A stretch of DNA of 15,331 bases. Source: Desulfovibrionaceae bacterium (GTDB taxonomy: Bacteria > Desulfobacterota > Desulfovibrionia > Desulfovibrionales > Desulfovibrionaceae). Where the stretch lies: contig JAUNSE010000012.1 of assembly GCA_030539415.1 (NCBI GenBank), positions 1 through 15,331 of the forward strand, read 5' to 3'. Within the stretch, counting starts at the first letter, position 1. Each line of letters opens with the position of its first letter. Positions 7,419-14,609 of this stretch are shown in pieces. The translations under genes and the position numbers were made by a program. The notes beneath the pieces are model-generated. The model had not been told where the DNA came from and made no database searches. It saw nothing but the letters and a program-made list of their open reading frames with translations.

Positions 7419-8141
7419 CTATCTCCTTGCTGTGCCGGGCTTGTCCGGCCTTCCCTGAAAATCGGCCGAATCGGCCGCCTCTATGATTTCCCTGGCATCG
7501 GATTCACGCGTGACCGGCAGCAGTGCCAGCCGGCGGAAATCCTCGGCCGTATCGATATCCAGTTTGATATCCGGCCTTCTGAGCCATTCCTCCTCCGGAT
7601 CGAAGGTGGCCGGCGTGCAGCGGTCCGGATTGTCCCAGATCCAGTTCAGGCAGTGCTCGCGCTGGGACGGCGCGTGCGCCTCGACAGCCATCCGCTCCAG
7701 AAGGCGGCGATCCACTATCTCGGCGCCCAGACCGTCGGGCCAGAGGCAGTCCCTGGGAATGTGATTGTAGCTGTACTCCGCATGGGAGGCTTCGTGGAAG
7801 CGCACCAGCCTGTCAACGGCCTCCCCCCAGATCAGGGGGTTGTCGGCGCAGACGCGCACCACCCTTGCGGCCTCAAATTTTCTGGCCGCAATCACGTAGC
7901 GGGCAAGCACGTCATCCTCCGGGCCCGTCACCACCGGCACGCCTCTGGACTGCAGATGCTGCGCCAGCACGCGGTCCAGCGGCGTGTCAGGACAGGCCAC
8001 GACGACCATGTCCACAAGCCTGGCGGTTCTGGTCCTGTCCACCACCCAGTCGACAATCGGACTGCCCCGCAGGCAGAGCAGGGATTTCATGGGCAGACGC
8101 GCGGAGCCGAGCCTGGCCTGAATGACGGCTACCGTTCTCAT
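7419..8141 (-). CDS. SpsF-type cytidylyltransferase (CMP-sugar synthetase family)
   Basis: The 240-residue product belongs to the cytidylyltransferase family of NeuA, KdsB and SpsF (CTP_transf_3), which couples CTP to an acidic or polyol sugar. The nucleotide-binding motif QARLGSARLPMK (8-19) is canonical. VCADNPLI (97-104) matches the conserved strand-loop that carries the metal-binding Asp, and LDIDTAEDF (194-202) is the usual C-terminal signature. Its closest style is the spore-coat polysaccharide protein SpsF. The start ATG overlaps the stop of the upstream fusion gene by four bases (ATGA), implying translational coupling and probably a shared pathway. Unlike the cytidylyltransferase domain of that fusion, it keeps the full CTP-binding motif, so it may be the active enzyme. 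The sugar substrate is unknown. Confidence 0.85.
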   Translation of the reverse strand: MRTVAVIQARLGSARLPMKSLLCLRGSPIVDWVVDRTRTARLVDMVVVACPDTPLDRVLAQHLQSRGVPVVTGPEDDVLARYVIAARKFEAARVVRVCADNPLIWGEAVDRLVRFHEASHAEYSYNHIPRDCLWPDGLGAEIVDRRLLERMAVEAHAPSQREHCLNWIWDNPDRCTPATFDPEEEWLRRPDIKLDIDTAEDFRRLALLPVTRESDAREIIEAADSADFQGRPDKPGTARR

Positions 8142-9811
8142 CGCGTCCGCTCCGGAGTGCCGCCCTGCCCGCTCTCCGCCCCGGCGGAGGCAAGCATCGC
8201 GGTCATGAGGGCCAGGACCTTGGCCTTGTTGCCGGTGAAATCCAGGCCGCTCATCCGTTCATGGAAGCGGCGCCTGATATCCCCGGCCAGCATGGCGAGA
8301 AAGGCCCGGAGAATGCTCCGATCCTCCACCTTGTCCATGAGTCCCAGGAAGACAAAACCGCTGGCCGGCCTGGCAAAGGAATGGCGGCACTCGCGCTCGT
8401 GCGTGGCCAGGACGATGGCGGGAACGCGCATGTGCGCCAGTTCGTAGGTCGTGCGGCCCGCGGAGCACAGGCAGAGGTCCGCCCCCTCCATCATGCGGCT
8501 CATGACATTGGTGGCCCAGGTGAAGGTGATGTTCGGATTTTCAAGTTCTCGAACATGCTCCTCCATCTCGTACCTGTGCACATAGCCCGGCCCGGCGACA
8601 ATGCGGATGGCAATGCCGCGCTCGCGGCAGACGGGCTCCACGATGTCGAGCACCCGGCGCGTGCAGTTGCGCTGATCCGTGCCGCCGAAGGAAATCAGCA
8701 CGGTTCTGACTTCCGGCCTGAAGACGTTGCGCTCAGCCATGAGGAATTCGTCGCGCAGGCAGAACCAGTCCGGACCGCAGAGCCTGTCAGGCGTGCTGAG
8801 AGACGCGTCGTAGACGGCGTTGATGACAAGATCGGCCAGTCCCGCGCCTTCGCCCTCGTCCTCGAAATTGATGCAGCGCACGCCGGCCTTTTTCAGGGCG
8901 CTCATGTATTCCGCGTCCGTGTTGAGGATGTCGTTGACCACCAGGTCGGGCTTGAGGCGCAGAACAGTGTCGGCCAGCTCTTCCTCGCCCTGCCTCGTGC
9001 TGTGATAGTCGCGCCGCGCTATGCTCTCGACCGCCAGTTCGGACTCGCGGGTGCACACGAAGGAAATCTTGTGGTCCATGATTTCATGAGCCAGCATCAG
9101 CGCCCGGTAGATATGGCCCATGCCTATGGCCGGCCAGCCGGCCACGACAAAGACAATATGCCGTCTGCGCAGCAGATGCTCGCAGATCCACCAGTCCTGA
9201 TAGGACTGTATCTCAATGGCGCGGTCGTTCAGAAAATAGGGAATGACATTGTTCATGCGCGCCGAATGCCCGCAGGCCAGAGCCTGCAGCAGCGGTTCGG
9301 AACGCAGGATGATGAGCGCGCGGCTTTCCACAACCACCTCGCGCTCGCCCAGCTCCTCGTCGAGCAGCTGGGCCAGATTGCTGCCCTGGACGCTCCACAC
9401 CCGCTGCTGGACGCTCTTCACGGTCACCAGACTGTCGCAGCCGGCCTCCAGATACCTGCGCCAGGCGTCCTCAACATCCTGGGCCGTGATCAGCGGGCAG
9501 GAGGCGCGCAGGATCAGGCAGTGCTCGTATTCGGCAGCCAGCTCGCAGAGGATGTCGCGCATCTCGGCCACGATGTTCAGCGTTCTGAATCTGAGGCTGC
9601 TGTTGAGGCGGTGCCTGACGCCGGCACGCTCGCAGATGAGCGTGATTTCCTGGCTGTCCGTCACAACGACAACGTCCTGCGCATCCGCCAGCGACCTGGC
9701 TGTGGTGATGGCGCGTTCGATAAGAGTCTGCCCGGCCAGCCGCTTGACCAGCTGATCCGGTATGACCGCATTCTTCTTGATGGCCGGTATGATGATGCAG
9801 CGCTCTCGCAT
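8138..9811 (-). CDS. Fusion of a divergent NeuA/PseF-like cytidylyltransferase and a PseG-like hydrolase/glycosyltransferase domain
   Basis: This 557-residue protein joins two sugar-nucleotide domains. Residues 1-215 resemble CMP-sialic/pseudaminic acid synthetases: IIPA start, TDSQEI (51-56), LRASCPLIT (101-109) and a typical end (DWWICEHLL, 206-214). The usual RxGSKxIPxKN nucleotide loop is replaced by KKNAVIPDQLVK (12-23), so CTP handling may be altered. Residues 218-540 resemble PseG, which removes UDP from a trideoxy-diacetamido sugar in the pseudaminate pathway. They have GMGHIYR with His233 (230-236), SFGGTD (374-379) and the UDP-pocket segment SAGRTTYELA (450-459). The start has a strong GGAGG six bases upstream and lies 16 bases after the aminotransferase. 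The fusion suggests a linked activation route for an amino-ulosonic acid. A PseG-fold transferase rather than a hydrolase is possible. Confidence 0.82.
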   Translation of the reverse strand: MRERCIIIPAIKKNAVIPDQLVKRLAGQTLIERAITTARSLADAQDVVVVTDSQEITLICERAGVRHRLNSSLRFRTLNIVAEMRDILCELAAEYEHCLILRASCPLITAQDVEDAWRRYLEAGCDSLVTVKSVQQRVWSVQGSNLAQLLDEELGEREVVVESRALIILRSEPLLQALACGHSARMNNVIPYFLNDRAIEIQSYQDWWICEHLLRRRHIVFVVAGWPAIGMGHIYRALMLAHEIMDHKISFVCTRESELAVESIARRDYHSTRQGEEELADTVLRLKPDLVVNDILNTDAEYMSALKKAGVRCINFEDEGEGAGLADLVINAVYDASLSTPDRLCGPDWFCLRDEFLMAERNVFRPEVRTVLISFGGTDQRNCTRRVLDIVEPVCRERGIAIRIVAGPGYVHRYEMEEHVRELENPNITFTWATNVMSRMMEGADLCLCSAGRTTYELAHMRVPAIVLATHERECRHSFARPASGFVFLGLMDKVEDRSILRAFLAMLAGDIRRRFHERMSGLDFTGNKAKVLALMTAMLASAGAESGQGGTPERTR

Positions 9812-9827
9812 AAGGCCTCCAGGATAT

Positions 9828-11021
9828 TCAGTTGCCGCGCAGACCGGCCAGTGTTTCGCGTGTTCTGACCAGCATGTAGTCGAAATCCTCTTCGCTCATC
9901 CAGGGCTGGAAAGGGAAGGAGATCATGGTGTCGAAAAAGAGGTCCGCATTGGGACAGTCCGCCTCCCCGAACCCCTGACGGCGGTAGTAGTCATAACGGT
10001 TCAGGGGCAGGTACTGCACCACGCACTGAATGCCGTGTTCGGCATACATGCGGCGCATGAACGCGTCTCTGGCTTCGGGACCGGAAGTCATGCGCGCGAC
10101 CAGCAGGTGATAATTGTGCCGGCGCGTGGGTTCGCGGAGAAATTCCAGTTCGGGGAAGTCGGCCAGCGCGTCGATAAAGCGGAGAGCTCTGGCGCGCTTG
10201 GCGTCATTGATGCTGTCCAGACGGTCGAGCAGTCTGCATCCCAGGGCGCATTCCACCTCGCCCAGACAGTAGTTGGCCGGCTGCAGTCCCTCGCCGTCCA
10301 GCATGGGCAGGTCCACGTTGCCCATGGCCGGCTTCCAGTAGTCCTCTCTGTCGAAGTTCCAGGCGCAGTGGCCGTTGTGCCGCAGCATGGGCATGATGGG
10401 GCGCAGCCCGGGATCTCGCACCCAGACAAGGCCGCCCTCTCCCAAGGTAGTGAAATTTTTATGAGAATGAAAGGAGAAAATGGCCATGTCCCCGAAGGTT
10501 CCGGTTTTACGGCCGCAGAGCTCGGAGCCTATGGACTGGGCGGCATCCTCGATGAGCGCGACTCCCCTGTCCCGGCACAGCCCGGCAATGGCCCGCGCAT
10601 CGGCCGCATAGCCGTACAGATGCACGGCCACCACGGCCCGTGTGCGTGCGGTCATGGCCCTGGCCACGGTTTCGGCGCTGACAACGTGCGTGTCAGCATC
10701 GACGTCGCACCAGACGATTCTGGCCCCCTGCTTCACAAAAGGATAGGCGGAGGAGGTGAATGTGTGCGAGGGAATGATCACTTCATCCCCGGGCTTCAGG
10801 CGCAGCAGGGCGGCGCAGAGCTCCAGGGCGCAGGTGCCGTTGCAGACGGCAAAGCAGCTTCCGTCCTCCACCCCCTGGTAGCGGGCGAAGGCCGACTCGA
10901 AGGCGCGAAGATGACGCCCCTGGGTCAGAGGCTCGGCCGTGCGCATGGCCTCGGCCGCCACGGCAATCTCCTCTTCGGTATAGCGGATCGAGCGTCCGCT
11001 GAAAGGTATTCTCAGCTCCAT
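9828..11021 (-). CDS. DegT/DnrJ/EryC1/StrS-family PLP-dependent sugar aminotransferase
   Basis: The product transfers an amino group, usually from glutamate, to a keto- or aldehydo-sugar using pyridoxal phosphate. From the ATG at 11021 it has 397 residues, normal for the family. Visible features are NGTCALEL (61-68), IPSHTFTSSA (83-92), EDAAQSIG with PLP-contacting Asp159 and Gln162, and SFHSHKNFTTLGEGG with the Schiff-base Lys188. The substrate-side block normally reading N-Y/F-R-x-x-E is here NYCLGEVECALG (250-261), with Cys in place of Arg, preceded by an extra segment at about 221-245. The frame extends to a GTG at 11051, but AGGGAG lies nine bases before the ATG and family similarity starts at RIPFSG. 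It follows a KdnB-like oxidase, so it may aminate the product of that enzyme, the role KdnA has in Kdo8N synthesis. Confidence 0.88.
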   Translation of the reverse strand: MELRIPFSGRSIRYTEEEIAVAAEAMRTAEPLTQGRHLRAFESAFARYQGVEDGSCFAVCNGTCALELCAALLRLKPGDEVIIPSHTFTSSAYPFVKQGARIVWCDVDADTHVVSAETVARAMTARTRAVVAVHLYGYAADARAIAGLCRDRGVALIEDAAQSIGSELCGRKTGTFGDMAIFSFHSHKNFTTLGEGGLVWVRDPGLRPIMPMLRHNGHCAWNFDREDYWKPAMGNVDLPMLDGEGLQPANYCLGEVECALGCRLLDRLDSINDAKRARALRFIDALADFPELEFLREPTRRHNYHLLVARMTSGPEARDAFMRRMYAEHGIQCVVQYLPLNRYDYYRRQGFGEADCPNADLFFDTMISFPFQPWMSEEDFDYMLVRTRETLAGLRGN

Positions 11022-11042
11022 AACCGACCGCTCCCTGACTGG

Positions 11043-11122
11043 CCCGGACACTGGTCCGGGATTTGAGACATGAGTACCTGCCCATCGGGACAGGTACGGG
11101 TGAAGGCGGCCTTCGGGGCCGC
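11043..11122. other. Cluster of three hairpins in the gap upstream of the aminotransferase
   Basis: Three inverted repeats lie in a 128-base gap: CCCGGAC/GTCCGGG (11043-11049 and 11054-11060, four-base loop), GTACCTG/CAGGTAC (11074-11080 and 11091-11097, with an inner CCC/GGG pairing) and GCGGCC/GGCCGC (11106-11111 and 11117-11122, loop TTCGG). None has a following T-run on the minus strand, so they are not textbook terminators. They may be an attenuator, an mRNA-stability element or a rho-dependent end. The first stem ends six bases before the aminotransferase Shine-Dalgarno. Confidence 0.5.
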
Positions 11123-11149
11123 AGGACGACGGGACGGGTCCTCCCGGGC

Positions 11150-12232
11150 TCAGATGCGCCTGAAACGGGCGATGACCGACTCGGGTGTGAGTATCTCCCG
11201 GAAATTGGGACCCAGAGCATTGGTCAGGGGTTTGTCATGCACAATGCTGCCCATGTACATCTGCTCGAACTGCTCCCCCGTGCATCCTCCGCACAGATTC
11301 CCTGGAAGCGTCACGCCCTGACGCTTCATCATGCCCATGACCTCCGCGTGCTCGCGCGGATAGATGTCCTCGAGAACCGACAGGGCGCACACGTTGGCAA
11401 AGCCGTGCCGCAGATGCAGGACCATGGAAAGTCCGGCGCTCAGGGGATGCACCACTCCGACAAATCCGGCAGCCATGCCGCCGAGATAGGAGGCAATCAT
11501 CAGCTTTTCCCGGTGCTCCGGGGACATCATGTCACCCTGTCCGAAGACCTCCCGGCACAGTTCAAGCGCCTTTTCCGCCAGCGCGTCAACCACCACGTTG
11601 CGATAGGAGCCGCTCAGGCTCTCGAAGCAGTGCATGTAGGTGTCGATTCCGGTGAAAAAGTACTGATCTCTGGGGACAGTTTCCAGCAGTTCCGGATCCA
11701 GAACCAGCTGGTCGAACATGCTGTAGTCGCTGTTCATGCCCAGCTTGAGATTCCTGGCCTCGTTGCAGAGCACGCCAGTGCGGGAGGATTCCGCGCCCGT
11801 CCCGGAAAGGGTGGGGCATCCTATCTTGTAAGGAGCCGGATTGCGCACCAGCTCCCACCCCTGATAGTCTTCGGCTCTGCCCGGATTGGCAAGCAGGTTG
11901 GCCACGCATTTGCATGTATCCATGGTGGAGCCGCCGCCGAAGGCCAGCATGGCGCAGGGCTGCCGTCCGTCCAGCTCTCCGCGGACCCGGGCGGCACAGG
12001 CATCCACGCCCTCGGTGGTCGGCTCGGCGGCGGTGTCCACATAGACAGTAATGTCTTCCGGCCGCGCCGCCGGCTGGCCGGGCAGTTCCCGTCCCTTGAA
12101 AAAATGATCGTAAAACCAGACTGCCGGCCCGCCGATGCTTCTGCGCGGGGCAAGCACCTCCCCCAGCTGGGAGAGACAGCCCGCCCCAATCATCACATGG
12201 CCCACATTCTTTGCGTTGCGGTAGCCCGTCAT
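11150..12232 (-). CDS. kdnB: Iron-containing alcohol dehydrogenase, KdnB-like (Kdo 8-oxidase family)
   Basis: The 360-residue product is an iron-dependent, NAD(P)-type alcohol dehydrogenase. The dinucleotide loop is GGGSTMD (99-105). The four metal ligands are intact: Asp197 and His201 in TGIDTYMHC, His262 in VVHPLS and His276 in LRHGFAN. Segments such as YQGWELVRNPA, PTLSGTGAESSRTGVLC, GMNSDYSMFDQLVLDPELL and the closing FRRI are, from memory, much closer to KdnB than to butanol or glycerol dehydrogenases. KdnB oxidises C8 of Kdo before amination by KdnA. The aminotransferase and CMP-transferase genes downstream fit that logic. GGAG lies close before the ATG, and folD ends 22 bases upstream. 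Family assignment is firm; Kdo as substrate is inference, and another ulosonic acid or sugar is possible. Confidence 0.75.
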   Translation of the reverse strand: MTGYRNAKNVGHVMIGAGCLSQLGEVLAPRRSIGGPAVWFYDHFFKGRELPGQPAARPEDITVYVDTAAEPTTEGVDACAARVRGELDGRQPCAMLAFGGGSTMDTCKCVANLLANPGRAEDYQGWELVRNPAPYKIGCPTLSGTGAESSRTGVLCNEARNLKLGMNSDYSMFDQLVLDPELLETVPRDQYFFTGIDTYMHCFESLSGSYRNVVVDALAEKALELCREVFGQGDMMSPEHREKLMIASYLGGMAAGFVGVVHPLSAGLSMVLHLRHGFANVCALSVLEDIYPREHAEVMGMMKRQGVTLPGNLCGGCTGEQFEQMYMGSIVHDKPLTNALGPNFREILTPESVIARFRRI

Positions 12233-12254
12233 GCTCCGGCTCCAGATTCGGCTG

Positions 12255-13115
12255 TCAGCATCCCACGCGTCCCTTCCAGGACTGCAGGGTGTTCTTCAGC
12301 AGCATGGCGATGGTCATCGGCCCCACGCCGCCGGGCACGGGGGTGATGGCCCTGACCTTGCTGCTCACGGCGGCAAAGTCAACATCACCGCACAGCCCTT
12401 CATCGGTGCGGTTGATGCCGACATCAATCACCACGGCGTCTTCCTTGACCATGTCCGCGGTGATGAATCTGGGGCGGCCGATGGCGGCAAAGAGGAAGTC
12501 CGCCTCGCGGCAGACCGCCGCCAGGTCCTGCGTGCGCGAGTGGCAGACAGTGACCGTGGCGTCGCCGTACTCGCCCGGGCGCATGAGCAGGCTGGCCAGA
12601 GGCTTGCCCACAATGTTGGAGCGGCCGACCACCACGGCCCGCCTGCCCCTGGTGGGCAGATTGCAGCGGCGCAGCAGCTCGATGCATCCGGCCGGAGTGC
12701 AGGAGACGAAGCCGGGCAGGCCGGTCGAAAGGCGTCCCACATTCTCGGGGTGAAAGCCGTCGACGTCCTTCGCCGGGTCAATGGCCAGCAGGCATCTGTC
12801 GGAGTCCAGTCCTTTGGGAAGAGGCAGCTGAAGCAGTATTCCGTCCACTCTGTCATCGGCATTGAGGGCGGCGATAAGATCCATGAGTTCGGCCTGGGAT
12901 GTCCCGGCGGACAGACGGTGCGCAAAGGAGATGATCCCGGCCTGCTGACAGGCCCGCTCCTTGTTGCGAACATAAACCTGGGAAGCGGGGTCCTCACCGA
13001 CAAGAATGACCGCAAGTCCGGGAGCGCGAAGCCCCCTGGCCCCGGCCTCCTCAACTTCGATGCGGATTTCCTCCCGCACGTCCTGAGCTATCTTTTTTCC
13101 GTCTATCAGCAGCAT
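12255..13115 (-). CDS. folD: Bifunctional methylenetetrahydrofolate dehydrogenase/cyclohydrolase
   Basis: FolD interconverts 5,10-methylene-, 5,10-methenyl- and 10-formyl-tetrahydrofolate with NADP in the cytoplasm, supplying one-carbon units. The 286-residue length is standard. Family features are GEDPASQVYVRNKERAC (40-56) with active-site Tyr48 and Lys52, the LQLPLP folate-site strand, the DVDGFHPENVG loop, the nucleotide-binding GRSNIVGKP and the closing PGGVGPMT. All key residues are present. GGAGG lies about five bases before the ATG. Two GC-rich hairpins separate it from eno, so it may rely on readthrough or a promoter I cannot see. It is followed 22 bases later by the KdnB-like gene, which puts a housekeeping gene at the head of the sugar block. 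Confidence 0.96.
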   Translation of the reverse strand: MLLIDGKKIAQDVREEIRIEVEEAGARGLRAPGLAVILVGEDPASQVYVRNKERACQQAGIISFAHRLSAGTSQAELMDLIAALNADDRVDGILLQLPLPKGLDSDRCLLAIDPAKDVDGFHPENVGRLSTGLPGFVSCTPAGCIELLRRCNLPTRGRRAVVVGRSNIVGKPLASLLMRPGEYGDATVTVCHSRTQDLAAVCREADFLFAAIGRPRFITADMVKEDAVVIDVGINRTDEGLCGDVDFAAVSSKVRAITPVPGGVGPMTIAMLLKNTLQSWKGRVGC

Positions 13116-13138
13116 GGCACCTCCGCAGCATGCACAAA

Positions 13139-13161
13139 CCCGGCGGGCGCAGACCGCCGGG
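13139..13161 (-). terminator. GC-rich hairpin upstream of folD
   Basis: A perfect eight-base-pair stem (CCCGGCGG/CCGCCGGG) with a seven-base loop is followed on the minus strand by TTTGTG. It resembles an intrinsic terminator with a short T tail, placed after eno and just before the folD ribosome-binding site. It could also act as a 5' leader hairpin of folD. Confidence 0.5.
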
Positions 13162-13172
13162 CACTTCGCAAA

Positions 13173-13196
13173 GGAGGCCGGAGCACTCCGGCCTCC
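13173..13196 (-). terminator. Strong hairpin terminator after eno
   Basis: An eleven-base-pair perfect stem (GGAGGCCGGAG paired with CTCCGGCCTCC, two-base centre) is followed on the minus strand by TTTGCG. It begins about 48 bases past the eno stop codon and is the best candidate for the end of the eno transcript. The T tail is short, so readthrough into folD is likely. Confidence 0.6.
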
Positions 13197-13244
13197 CGTT
13201 CTCTTGAGACTGCGCCCCTCCCCGAGGAAGGGGCGGCTTGCCTT

Positions 13245-14540
13245 CTACTCTTCCTCGCCGTCCTCGAAGCCGGCGAGCATGGCGGGACCGTAGTACTCGG
13301 CCACTTCGTCAAGCTCCTCCTCGATGCGGAGCAGCTGATTGTACTTGGCCATGCGCTCGGAGCGGCACAGGGAGCCCGTCTTGATCTGGCCTGCGTTGAC
13401 GCCCACGGCCAGGTCGGCGATGAAGCTGTCCTCGGTCTCGCCGGAGCGATGGGAGATGACGGTGGCGTAGCCGTTGTTCTTGGCCAGCTCGATGGCGTCC
13501 ATCGTTTCGGTCACGGTGCCGATCTGATTGAGCTTGATGAGAATGGCGTTCGCGACACCGCGGGCAATGCCCTCGTCCAGGATGGACGGATTGGTCACGA
13601 ACAGGTCGTCGCCGACCAGCTGCACGCTTTCGCCCAGACGTCCGGTCAGCATGTCCCAGCCGTCCCAGTCGGATTCGGCCATGCCGTCTTCGATGGAGAT
13701 GAGCGGATAGCGCTGCGTGAATTCGGCAAGCCACTCAACCATCTCGGGGCTGGTGAATTCCTTGCCCTCGCCGGCGATGACGTACTTGCCGTCCTTGTAG
13801 AATTCGGAAGAGGCCACGTCGATGGCCAGAGCCACTTCGGTGCCGGGGTTGTAGCCGCTCTCCTCGATGGCCCTGGTGATGTAGGCGAAGGCCTGCTCGT
13901 GATTGGCCAGGTTGGGAGCGTAGCCGCCCTCGTCACCCACGGTGGCGGACAGGCCGTCCTTTTTCAGCAGGGAGCCCAGCGTGTGGAAGATTTCGGCACC
14001 CATGCGCAGGGCGTCATGGAAGGTCCTGGCGCCGACGGGCATGATCATGAATTCCTGGATGTCCAGGTTGTTGGGGGCGTGGGCGCCGCCGTTCAGGATG
14101 TTCATCAGCGGAACGGGCAGCAGCTTCGCGTTGATGCCGCCGATATAGTTGTACAGGGGCTGGCCGACATACTGGGAGGCGGCGCGGCAGACGGCCATGG
14201 AAACGCCCAGCATGGCGTTGGCGCCGAGACGGGACTTGTTCTCCGTGCCGTCCAGATCGATGAGAGCGTTGTCCAGGCTGACCTGATTGAGGGCGTTCAT
14301 GCCGATCACGGCAGAGGCGATCTCGTTGTTGACATGGTCAACGGCCATGCGGACGCCCTTGCCGCCGTAGCGGTCTTCCTTGTCGCGCAGTTCGAGGGCT
14401 TCGCGGCTGCCCGTGGAAGCGCCGGAAGGCACGGCGGCGCGGGCGGAAATGCCGCTTTCCAGGGTCACTTCCACTTCGACAGTGGGATTGCCGCGGGAAT
14501 CAAGGATTTCACGGCCAAGAACGGATGCGATAGAGCTCAT
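13245..14540 (-). CDS. eno: Enolase (phosphopyruvate hydratase)
   Basis: Enolase converts 2-phosphoglycerate to phosphoenolpyruvate in glycolysis and gluconeogenesis. The 431-residue product matches the bacterial length. Hallmarks include REILDSRGNPTVEVEV (10-25), GASTGSREA (40-48), the metal-loop GAHAPNN (152-158), GDEGGYAPN with the catalytic Glu (202-210), metal ligands Asp241, Glu284 and Asp311, catalytic Lys336 in LIKLNQIGTVTE, and SHRSGETED (363-371). The frame reaches ten codons further, but enolases start at MSSI and a GGAGG precedes this ATG by nine bases. A good sigma-70 promoter lies upstream (14610-14637) and a strong hairpin follows the gene. It ends in an acidic tail (EDGEEE). 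PEP made here is also the co-substrate of ulosonic-acid synthases, though no such gene is in view. Confidence 0.98.
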   Translation of the reverse strand: MSSIASVLGREILDSRGNPTVEVEVTLESGISARAAVPSGASTGSREALELRDKEDRYGGKGVRMAVDHVNNEIASAVIGMNALNQVSLDNALIDLDGTENKSRLGANAMLGVSMAVCRAASQYVGQPLYNYIGGINAKLLPVPLMNILNGGAHAPNNLDIQEFMIMPVGARTFHDALRMGAEIFHTLGSLLKKDGLSATVGDEGGYAPNLANHEQAFAYITRAIEESGYNPGTEVALAIDVASSEFYKDGKYVIAGEGKEFTSPEMVEWLAEFTQRYPLISIEDGMAESDWDGWDMLTGRLGESVQLVGDDLFVTNPSILDEGIARGVANAILIKLNQIGTVTETMDAIELAKNNGYATVISHRSGETEDSFIADLAVGVNAGQIKTGSLCRSERMAKYNQLLRIEEELDEVAEYYGPAMLAGFEDGEEE

Positions 14541-14609
14541 TGCTGTAAACCTCCAGCGCCGTACGGGCATGCGACCCGCAGCGGCGGTAACAAATTGAAA
14601 TGCTGACAG

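Noticed and set aside
11022..11051. GTG start extending the aminotransferase by ten codons
   Set aside because: The extension overlaps a hairpin and contains the Shine-Dalgarno of the downstream ATG. Similarity begins after that ATG.
8261..11066. Plus-strand frames of 535 and 434 codons opposite the sugar genes
   Set aside because: Both are shadows of the fusion and aminotransferase genes, which have full family motifs and ribosome-binding sites on the minus strand.
14541..14570. Ten-codon N-terminal extension of enolase
   Set aside because: Enolases begin at the MSSI-type start, and the GGAGG ribosome-binding site lies inside the extension.
12231..14606. Very long plus-strand open frame (791 codons) opposite folD and eno
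   Set aside because: It lies entirely antisense to two certain genes, has low-complexity Gly/His/Val/Ala composition and shows no family motif. Long antisense frames are expected in GC-rich DNA with strong codon bias.
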